Below, piece after piece: positions 36,101-48,100 of a DNA stretch of 64,000 bases (position 1 is its first letter; every line of letters starts with the position of its first letter). A model generated the notes under the pieces. The model was not told the DNA's origin. It worked only from the letters and a program-made list of their open reading frames with translations, and searched no databases. The position numbers were made by a program, and so were the translations under genes. Source of the DNA: Yponomeuta sedellus (Eukaryota; Arthropoda; Insecta; Lepidoptera; Yponomeutidae); NCBI GenBank assembly GCA_934045075.1, contig OW203738.1, positions 1,612,001 to 1,676,000 of the forward strand. Direction: 5' to 3'.

Positions 36101-39100
36101 AGTTATATTTTGGTTTTTATTTAGAAACTTTTTTATGAGGATTTGTAATGCGTCTGGAAACGTTGTTGTGAGGCACATTCTGTGTTAAAAAATTCCAAGG
36201 GCGCGAAGGGCAGGGTACCACATTAATGAAGAACCCTCAGCCGATGAGAGATGCGGAGCGTGATAGAAAACGTGTTGACTGCATAACTTACAGACGCTAT
36301 AATAACGAAAACGTAGAAGACTGAGATTAGATGGTTCATAGAAGAAGCGAAACATTTAAATAAATGATATTGATCAAAGAAAAGTCTACGAAACAATTGA
36401 AACAAAATTAATCCATGGAGAATGCGCAAACAAAAGTTATCTGGTAAAATAATATGTTTATGAGTCCAGAGCCTTTTCAAAGAACTTAAGAATTCTATAG
36501 AAAAAAGAAGATCTTGTAATTTTTTTTAACAGTAGGTACAGTAACTTGATTTTTCACTTTCGAGACTTGTAAATATTTTTATTTGTGAGTGTCTCTATCC
36601 TCAACGAAAGTAAAACAATGAAGCTTGCAACTAGTTTTGAGACTAGCTGTAAAAATAGCCTAGAAAAGTTTTGTCTGACTTCATTATAAAGATTAGAGAT
36701 CTAGACGGATAATAGAGTTATTACACAAGCGACCGCGGCGTGCTAATTTGGCAGCTGTCATGTGTTACATCGTAAAGATTGCGGACTATAGAGCTGAGAA
36801 CATCACACGGGGTATTTCAGACGTAGACGACGTTTACGACGTGCGTTAAATCGGTACAATCCTTTTAACATTAACATCATCAGCATAACTTATCGGCGGA
36901 AGCGCGCCATAATCGGGCCCGATGAAATTTTTAAGCAGAATTGCTCTATCGTGATTTGTATTTAACAATATATGTTCTATAATAGTAATGAGCTGTTACG
37001 AACAGTTGATGGGAATTGGCAGAGACTGTGAGTTGTGTCACTAATCTTTAAAATATTTTTACTTACAGATAATATTTATAAATACTTCAAACGGAAAAGT
37101 AACAATGATAAAAATTTTAACTGCCGCGCTAATAAAATAGCTTTGTTTCGGAGCAACGAAAATAAATTATTCAGATAACTAATTCGTATGTAGATGTTGT
37201 GTGTGGTAGGTATAAATAAATTGATCTCAGCTATCGTAACATTAGGCAGATCGTTTTCAAGTGCTATAGGAGGTTAATTTAATTTCTCAGACTACGCAGT
37301 CTGAAACGTTTTCGAGGCTATTAAAACTCCGCTATTAATCAATTTGATTCGTAATTTATTCCTGTATAAATTAAAATTCTCTATGCTTCAGCAATTGTAG
37401 CTAAGCGGAAGCCGAAAGAACAATATCACTTAGAAGCAATCGATCCCGAGAGCATCGGGCAGCTGTATCGACCCACGCGATTTCACGATCCTATAAATCG
37501 TTGGCATCAGTTATGAGAGCGATTTTTCGATTCTCCATTGGCACTGACGATTCAAGTGGTACAGAAATAATCCTAGACTCGGCCGCATCGATTCATTCAT
37601 AACTCGACAAGTTCGGAGACACAGTATTCCACCCGCCTCCACCATCCATTCATAAAAATCCCGAAGATTTATCCTCAGTTTGACGGATGTTCCGACGTCT
37701 GTTCGGTGTAAGACATCAAATGTATCATGTTTTCCTCAGACTTCCGAGGAAATGAATCACCGGAGCAGATGTTTCGCGTTTTCGGCGGAATAACAAGACG
37801 CGTTTCGCTGGTTTTCAGAAAAGGCGGGCGCGCGGCGGCGATGAGGTCAGGAACAAGGAAAACGTTGAGGAAACCCAGACGGTGTTAAAGGACGAAGCGG
37901 AAGAGGCGCCGGCGCCGGCCGCGGACGATGGCAATAAGCCATGCTATGAGGTGAAGACTTCAGAGATTATGGGCAGGTCAGTGTAGTGCTATTCTTATTG
38001 CTTACCCATACCCGGCTACTGTTGAAGCAATTTCTGTACTTTGCATAATGGACTACAGATCAATCAATCGCAAGTGTAAGACTTTTAGTCGAAATAGAAT
38101 TTAAAAGCGAAAGCAATCGCACTTCATTGAAATTTCATTAACATCATAGTGAAGCGAACGTTAACGTCTTCCGTGCGGATCTCGTCAGCGTCGTTCGGTT
38201 GGTTGATCAGTATATAGCATTTGACATTTGAATTTCTTCGTGATGTTCTTCATTATCATGGTCAGCGCATCACTGTCCTCTGCTGTGTAGATTGTGTAGG
38301 GAATATTGGGAAAACGCCTCTGCGTTTTCCCAAAATTCCCTCTCAACCTGCATAGTCGTAGACGTTGCATGCACTACATGCATGACTAATGAATCGTGAT
38401 GAAGCGAAAGACGTCTATCAGGATCATGGCAAGTGGCAAAACCTAGCCTCTATTTACCCTTAAGGGATACAGCCTTGAGTTTATGTAACCTATTGTCCTT
38501 GTTCACGGTATCTTGCCATCCGCATCCACGGACTCTTCTCCGACTCAACGATATCATCCGATCATCGGGCTGCTGGTCTGCCAAATGACCTGGGCATATT
38601 TTATAAAACTACAGTCCTTTATCATGACAGTTTGACGAACATTTCTTACTTGATCAGTAAAGTAAGCCTTCTCGGCCTTAGCTCTCTTCTTCTTTAGGCT
38701 ATATTAGTCCACTGTTGGACATAGTCCTCCCCTAATGATCGACATAGCGCCCTGTCTTCAGCTTGTTAGTAAGCCTTCCTACTCATTTATTCGTGGTAAT
38801 TTCGGCTGTGCAATGAACATAGGATGATCACAGTACATCATGAATTGTAGTTTTGTAAAATGAGGCCCTGCGGTAACCTCATATTATGCTCACCAAAATC
38901 CAGACGTTTGCGACCGTAATAAGTATGGACTATGACAGCAATAAATTTGGAATCGTTCAGCACACAGGGGCACGTAATACAGAATGCGTATTAAAGGACT
39001 AATCACGCGCACCAAAGCTAACTGTGAAATTCCCACGCCAGACTTACCCTCACATTAAGTATTCTGTCACATCAGTGTGAAGGATAACAAACTTTATTCC

Positions 39101-42100
39101 TATTCTTCACTTTTACACTCTCACTGGAACGTCGTCTTACGTGAACGTTGGGAAACCATACTGATTCGACAGTTAGATGATTGGAATCGTTCAGGATTTG
39201 GTGCGATATAGGCTGTTCTCAGCTTCATCGCCAATGACTGTTGGCTGCTCCAGATACCTGGTGGCCAGCCGCGAGATCCGGCCGGGCGAGGTGATCGTGC
39301 GCGCGGAGGCCCTGGCCGTGGGCCCGTGCTCGGGCTGCGGCCTCGTCTGCCTGGCCTGCTACCGGGAGCTCGACGACACGCCCCTCGCCCAGTAAGTGAT
39401 CGATCAATAAGCTGGTGCCGATAAAGATTTATCTAATATAATTATATACAACTGACGTACTTAGTTAGGTAAAACGTAATTACCTTAATTCGCGACGTTG
39501 ACCGTTTGACCCGTTTAATGTATAAAAAATCGCGTTTTTGTTATCGAACTCCTCCGAAACGGCTTCAGCGATTATTATGATCTTTTTTTGTGTAGGTATA
39601 TTATTCGGTAGTTCTGAAAATACGTCGTAGGCTAATTAATATTGGAAAACAATGTTCGCGGGCTTAGCTAGTTAGTACCTATTATATTATTAAAACTGTT
39701 TTTATACGGATTTATGCTCGTTTATTACATTTTTACAATTTTCCAACGTTTCGGCACTTTTTCAGGTGCCGTGGTCCCGGATGACCCGGGGACCCGGATG
39801 ACCCGGGGACCACGGCACCTGAAAAAGTGCCGAAACGTTGGAAAATTGTAAAAATGTAATAAACGAGCATAAATCCGTATAAAAACAGTTTTAATTATGT
39901 CTACTGCTCGTGTTAACCTTAGAAAATACCTATTAGGTATATTGTGTATGTATACAATATAATCTCCGATTTGAGGTTGCCTGGAAGAAATTGCTATTAG
40001 CCACAAGGCCGCCAATTGTATCTTATCTTCTGTATCTGCTGTTCTGTATCAATTTTCCGGTATACAATAAAGAATATTCTTATCTTATCTTATGTACTCA
40101 ATTTAATATTTGAGGTACTAAAGGTAGTCAAGAGCGGACGAAGATCATTTTGTAACAGGGTCCTTGTTATTAACAGCAAGCTCCTACCTGCGCTGCAAGC
40201 TTCTTTCCCCATATGCGCTGCGTTTTTCTCAATATGCTTGCAGCCAATCGAAAGCATATAAACCCTTGCATTCGTTCATTCCACTCAGCAACGAGTAGGT
40301 ACCTACTGCAACAAAAACTAAAAAAACAGCTATTAGCGATAACGGTATCACGTCTGGTTGATGAAATCAGTGGAAATGGTAATAATGGTAATTTGTACAC
40401 ATGACCCCGGCCTAGGTGTATTTCCATGATGTCCTTGCCTGGTAACCATAGCACAGGGTTAAGATAAGATGAGAATATTCTTTATTGTACACTGGAGAAA
40501 CAACAAATACAAAATAATTACAAATGTACGTAGCACAATTGGCGGCCTTATTGCTACAGACAATTTCTTCCAGACAAGGCGGGCAGCCAGGGTATCCTAG
40601 TTAGGTACCAGGACAAGAGATCGTGTAGTGCGAAAGTTATTAGTATTACTGGGCCGCGAAGTACCTAAAAAAAAATCCGAAAATATTTATTGCCAAATAA
40701 GTTTTTACATGAGCATTTTTACACAGCGGGCCTCCTACTAGGTAAACCTGTATCGCGAGCGCCCAAAACATTATCATTTACCTATATACAGGCACATACA
40801 TTGCTTCTGGCGCCACACTAGGATACCCTGTGTCGTGGGAACCAGAAACAACGACATCACAAACATGTAAACAACCAAGACCTGGGTTTTTTATGTCCCC
40901 AGCCGGGATTCGAACCCGGGACCTCTAGCATGGTACGCAGATGCGCTACCGCTACGCCACAGAGGTCGTCATACCTACATAAAGACTTCTGATAACTTCG
41001 CTTGGTAATGAGCCCGCTTGTTACCCCCAGGTGTAAAGGCTGCAAGTGGCCCCTGTGTGGCCCCAAATGCCACGGGCTGGGCAAGTACACGGGACACTCG
41101 AGTTACGAGTGCGAGGTGCTCAGGAAGTGTCCGCCCAACTACGACGATCTTGACGACCTGAAGGACTGCTACCACGCCATCATGCCTTTGAGGTAATAAA
41201 AATCATACATACATCACCTCACGCATGCATCCCAGAGGGGTAGGCAGAGACCAGGGACTGCCACTTGCCACGATCCTGACAGATCACCTTCGCTTCACCA
41301 ACGTTCATAAGTCGTGGCATGCACGCACGCCGGTTCCGGGTACTTTTTATCTTCCCCTTTGCTAATATATTTCCTATTTGGTCGATGTGTGTCCGCGATG
41401 AATGTAAAAATCATATTATAATAACAAGCCATTCGTTTCCAAAAAAATATCACATGCATGAAACATTCACTATCAAAATAATTTTGCCGTAAAATAAATC
41501 ATAATTCTATTAACATTCCAGTTTATTTATAACGATATAATAATGACAATAATTACTGCTTGATTCACTTAAAATCGTAATAAATTTTCGATAGTAAAAT
41601 ATGATGGTAATGGTAATAAATAGAAAGAATAGAAACAATAAGAATCATAGTCAATTTAATCTAGCGCAGAAACTGAGACTTAGATACCAAATTAACATCG
41701 TGGCCATTTTAATCAGAATCTAGATCGTTGTGGCCAAGACGTGGACAAAGAAGCTACATACTCACGGTGTTATGTATACATACTTACATGACACCGTTTA
41801 GGTATACATACCCATGTTTACGTACATACATACATAAATAATAAATAAATAAATATTCATGGACATATTACACAGATCTCGTTAGCCCTATACTAAGTAC
41901 AACTAAATGACTTGTGTTATAGGTGCTAACTCGACGATAAATTTAATACAATAAATACATAGATAACATCCAAGACCCGAGACAAACTAGAAAAGTTCGT
42001 TTCCTAGTTTGACCCGACCGGGGATCGAACCCGAGACCTTTGGTTTTACAGTCAGCGTGCCAAACCGCTGCGCCACTGAGGCCGTCTTATACGACATACA

Positions 42101-45100
42101 TACATACATATATGTGTACGTACATTATACTGCTAAAACACTCCGCAAAGGCATTTTAAACGGTACGTGGTAAAGTCGCACCCTTTACCACTGCCTATTA
42201 AAACTTTCAGAATTGTAACACCATTGTTACAATCACCAAATCGTTCTAAAGCAAATGATAAATGTTCTGTACAAATTAAATTGTTCCTCTTACGAATATT
42301 ACATGAACTCACGCCTGCATCACGAAAGGGTAGACCGGAGGGGCGAGTCTCTAAAATGCATAGTTGTTCAATAGAGTTATAGTTGTTCAATAGATATATA
42401 TTAAACGGGTCAAATCGGCCCGTTTAATATAATAAGTATGTATGAGTATCGCGAATCATTAAGAATTACTAGAGTCACATTAGTCCGGTAATGGTCGTGT
42501 CATTCACACTATCGGTAGTCTGGTAACCAATCGCATTGCAATGGTGTAACACGTGCTACTTAACTCGGCGCCTCGCGCGATTCGATCTTCTTCGCGGGAG
42601 CCTATTTAATTTGCGCGGCTTATACCCCTGGCATTGTACTGCTATTGCTTTGTAGACTACCAAATTGAGGCAAATAACTACCATTGTCGTGCTTATATGA
42701 TTCTATTGAAAAACTGAAAGAATTAGGGCCCGGCCAGGTTTTCCACTTGACTTTTAAAGACTTAATTCTATTTAAAAACCTATTTAGAGGCTAAAAATTT
42801 CACCCATGCCGGGATTTTAAATTTTTAAATTAAAAAATTTTTAGCCTCTAAATAGGTTTTTAAATTTGTTCCTTAGCACGGGTTAGTGCATTAAAAATAA
42901 AAATAGTGTGACTTAATTCTAATTTCAAATTGTGTCACTTTTGTATACAGTTTGTCTATAAAGTCGTGAAATTAAATGATGGCGCTGTTCACATGCAGAT
43001 AGCAACTCTAAATAGTGTAACCAAAGTGATTTTGATACTTGCAGTTCTTTCAAGTAAAATAAGTAGGGAAATAAGACACATTATACAGTAAAATTATTAT
43101 ATTTAAAAATTAAGACTAATCACTCTCACTCATCATCGGATTCCAAATATTGAACGTCAAGAAACATTTCGTTGTCACAATCATCAGCTGCGCTGTCGTC
43201 ACTACAGTTGCTGTCACCACTGCTGCTACCATCGCCTAAACGAACAATCAACTCGTCTATATCTTGATACAGGTGACGTCCTCGCTCGTAGTACTCTTTT
43301 TCTAGCGTTTCAACGTGATGGCAGCAGTTTTTCCATATTTCAGGCGTAATGCTGGTAAAGGCCTCTTTAGTAAGTTGTTTCACATCGCTTGACCCAACAT
43401 TTTGTGCTGCTACTTTTTGTTTTAGGTTAGCCCAAATGAGCTCAATGGGATTTTAATCACAGTGATACGGGGGAAGCCGTACCACTGTGTGACCATATTC
43501 TCCTAAAAGTTCATCAACAGCATAGATGGGCCGAGGTTTGTTTTTTTTCACTAAACTCAGTAAATTTGGCTTCCTGAGTGAAGGATCAAAATCAATATTA
43601 TTCTCTAATAGCCAGAGTTTTATCTCGTCTACTCGGGAGTTAGAGGTGGGCGCCTTATTTGTCACGACGGAGTGGTAGGGCGCATTATCCATAACTATGA
43701 TTGAAGGTTCGTGAAGATTTGGTATAAGCTTTTCTTTAATCCACTTAGTAAAGTTATGCGCATTCATCTCTGAGTGGTAGTCTTCTAGTTTATTTCTACC
43801 TGTGAATATAAGGAGGCAGTTTGGCACAAACCCCTTTTCGCTTCCAGCATGGACTATGATATAACGCTTTCCTTTGTAAATGTCTTCTGTAACACCTTCG
43901 ATGTTTAGAGATTGCCAACATTTTGTGACCTGGTGGGAAAACAAATATTCTTTTTCATTGTGAACTAGCGTTCGCCTACGGCTTCGCCAATTATTTCATG
44001 TTTTCGTTACCATGAGAAATAAGTCAAAAATATGTGACCGATTTATTTAATAAAGACACCGAGGTCTCATCGACCTAGGCTTTTTAGTTGAAATCCCCGG
44101 GAGTCTTACTGCCGGTTTATCTCAACCCACAAGACGAAGTTTTAAATAATTGGTCCCAAATTTTTGAGTTAGATTGTTCCGAATGAACAGTCAAACAATA
44201 GCAATATAGCAATAAATAGGATAAAGAAAGTTTGTGAACATTTTACGTAACAAAAATTACAAGTACACAATAAGAACAAAGTTTTTACCTTATATGAAGA
44301 GTGAATGTAGCTCTCATCAAGATAAATTATATCTTTTTTTAATTCTTCGGGCAAATCTCGATTTTTTTTAATGATCGCCAAGTATTCTTCTCGTTTTGCA
44401 GCAATATGCGATTGTTCAATTAGAGCCTTTCTATTACTTTGGCATTTCTTGTAGGTAAACCCTATTGCTTTTAGAATTTTACGGAGAACTTCAAGACTAC
44501 AGTGAAAATCCAGATCAGTTCTCGCAATCACTTGCAATTTTCTGAGAGTTGGGACCTGAAATATAAAAAAATCCATTGATTGTATATCTGACTGTACCAC
44601 AATTTTTTACTCTAAATTTAGTACAATAAATGTTGTAGTTTTTGGCATACACAAAAAACATACAACTTAAAACAAAAAATGCTACCTCTTTTCGCACTGT
44701 GTAAAAGAATTGGATTTTTTGTCGCAGTGCACAAATATTGAAGTCGTCCATTTCTTTCTTTGGTCGGCCCTTCCTGTGTTTCCCAGGAGTTTCAAACTTT
44801 CCGTCATTCTGAAAACCTTCGTTGACTATCCGCCTAACTGTACTCTCAGATTTTCCTGAAAAAAATTAAAAACCTTATGGAATGGAAACTATAAGTTATT
44901 GACATAAAGGAAATTAAACAAATTCAAAATTTGTAGAAAATTTGAATAAATTGAGTTTTACCACAACCTAATGTATCAACATTTTTGGTCATACTATATT
45001 AGGACCTAATAGAATATCAATCTAACCTAAAAATGTGCAATGTAAACAATGCCTTTTTTGTCTCGAAATCGTAAATTTGTAACTTGAGGGAGATTACAAA

Positions 45101-48100
45101 CAAACATTAACACGATTACATACCCGTCATAGACGCTGTTCGCCCATAAACATAATCCAAATCCCATAAAATTCGCCCAGCTTGGAACTCCGCGAAACAT
45201 CGCTGGAAAACTTTAAAATAACTTCCCGAGTACCACTTCTATTCACTTTACTCATTTTTTATGCTGTTTTGCGTATTTATTTCTAAATTTATCGCAGTAC
45301 AATCAAAACAACAAAAAATACGAAAGAAAAACTATTTCACAAATGAACTTGATGACAGCTGATCTACTGACGTTAGGTGTTGCCAGACACAGGAATAATT
45401 TTAGTTCATGAAACATTCATTTCACGACTTTATAGACAAACTGTACCTACTTTCCCGATCATTATTCCAGATGTCTCCTGTTAAAAACACACGATCCAGA
45501 CAAATGGAAAGCCCTGAGCACCATGGAGCCACACAATGAGCTACGCAAAGCCAGAGGCGACATTTGGCCGCTGAACGAGAAATATGTCGTGAGGAGGCTT
45601 CGGGACTGCTGGGGGCTGAACTATGACGAGGAGGAGATACACACGATTTGTGGCGTGCTGGAGGTAATTATTGTTTGTATAATCGGATACTGAAAAACCT
45701 ATTTAGAGGCTTAAAATTCCACCCATACCGGGATTCGAACCCGCGACCTCTGGCTATCCGTGCCAGCGCTCTATCCAACTGAGCTAATGGGCGTCTCACC
45801 GGCATCAGTGAAATTTCGAACCTCTTTACACTATTCTCTGTATTACGTACAGATTACGAAATAGGTTTTTCAAATTGTCCTTAGCACGGGTTAGTGCATT
45901 AAAAATAAATATAGTGTAATCGGATACTTTTAACTATTTTGGACTATCGCCGATATACCCCTATTTGATCGATGGAAAATCGATCGATCGATATCAACCC
46001 TTGTATGTCCCTACTGCTGGGGCACGGGTCTCTTCCTGCATCGCAGGAAGGTTAGGCCATACTCCACCACGGGGGCCAAGTCCGGGTTGATGGAAAATCA
46101 CTATTCTAAATACAATTTTGGGCAACCAGCGTGCAGCATAAAGCCGCGTTTTCACGGTCTTAGTACGCTGGGACCAAGTGCGCCATCCGAGTAAACTAGT
46201 GCTTCTGATTGGCTATTTTGGTGTTGTCACGGAAAACCGTCCAATCAGCATTAGTTTACTCGGATGGCGTACTCGATCCGAGCGTACTAAGACCGTGAAA
46301 AGCTGGCCTTAGTCTGTCTAAAGCGAGAGCTTTTGTCTCCCGTCCCCTAGGGATGCAATCGTGGTGTAGGTCTTATTTGCACGGTCAACAACGGCCTTAG
46401 CGTTACACCACTCCCAGACAAGCTTAAATTTTGTGGTAGCAACGCCAGTCATTCGGTAAACGTCAAGAGGAAAGGAGGTCTGATTTTTTAGGAAAGAAAA
46501 ATTATTATCAGGTTAGCTGCAGGGAATAATATTCGGTGGTAAATAACATTGTTATTGCGGTGGTTCAAATAATAGTCGCTGGGCCGACGACCATGTAAGT
46601 CTAGCTAAGGACCAGATGGGTAGGTCTGGAAGAGTAGAGGTCCGCGGGATTTTTTTATGAAATAGCTAGGCCCAGCAGTGGGCTTTTATGAAAGAGCCTG
46701 ACTGTGAGTTATGTTTATGGGTGGATATGTTTAGAACACTACCTCTCGAATCAGAGTAAACTTCCAGTTTTTGTTAAATGAAATCAAAGTATTTTATTCA
46801 AAATTACACAGAAATTGTGACTTATTAAACTTTAATGATAATTTAATTATCATTAAAGTTTAATGATAATTAAATTATCATTAAAGTGATAATTTAATTA
46901 TAATTTAATTATCATTAAATACAAGTAAAACTTTTCATAATCTAGATTTTTTTTGGGGAACACGGATGGACGAAAATACCCTATGACGAAAATACAATTA
47001 GTCTTCTTATGCATAAGGCGCTTAGGGGCGCTAATTAGCGCCACCAATGGAATAAAAATCATAAATTGTTTTATAATACGTTTTTTTCAAGAAATAGGTA
47101 AGCACATAAAATCTGAATATCCGTGTTAACTATTTTTAGAACATATAACCTAGAATGTAGTATTAAAAACCTAGGACCATAAATGATTTCCGCTAAAAAC
47201 GATCGTTTTGGACGGAAATCGATTAAAGTCCTCACGCTCATGGAATAGAAATATTAGTAGGTACTAAAATAACAGTTAGGTAGGTCTTGAGTAGAGATAT
47301 ATTCTCCAGCTCTGAAATTGCAATGAAATTGTTTTTACAAATGAAATAATCTAGACTTTGAAATGGATACGCAGTTAACTTTTATTCAGTCTCAGTTTCT
47401 GTGTTATTTTGTATTTGGTGATTAATTTTGATACATGCTAAATGTCAACAAATTACTAACTTTTCCACTGAGAATAGAATGTTATCCAGTCACGAGCTGA
47501 AATTCTTTGCATATGGTTGAATCCCGTTGAGGTCCACAAATGCACTGATCAGCTACTGCGGTAAATAGCTGACTGTCAACCTCCAGACTGGAGAGGAATA
47601 TCCTAAGACATGAATTGATTTCCGCCAAAAACGGCCGCTTCTTGCGGAAATCGGTTAAAGTCCTAGATTGTTGATCCCAGGTTCTAAAAATTGTTGTTAG
47701 GATTTCTTATGTTACCATTTAGAGAAAAACGTATTAGACTCGTAATACAAGTTAACTATTTTTATTTTTAATGCACTAACACGTGCTAAGGACAAATTTA
47801 AAAACCTATTTAGAGGCTAAAAATTTCACCCATTCGCGTGAGTCGCCCATTGGCTCAATTGGTAGAGCGCTGGCACGGATAGCCAGAGATTGCGGGAGAT
47901 TCGAATTCCGGCACGGGTGAAATTTTTAGCCTCTAAATAGGTTTTTAAATACAAGTTATTATTTTTATTCAATTGACCCTCAAGTGACCCTCCCCCCCCC
48001 GTCCAGGTGAACGCGTTCGAGGTGGGCGGCGGCGGCGCGAGCGCGCGCGCGCTGTACCCGCTGGCGTGCCTGGTCGCGCACAGCTGCGTGCCCTCCACCA

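Noticed and set aside
35827..36138. 103-codon ORF in intron 1 of SmydA gene 1
   Set aside because: No domain, no acceptor or donor fitting the gene phase, and no similarity I recognise.
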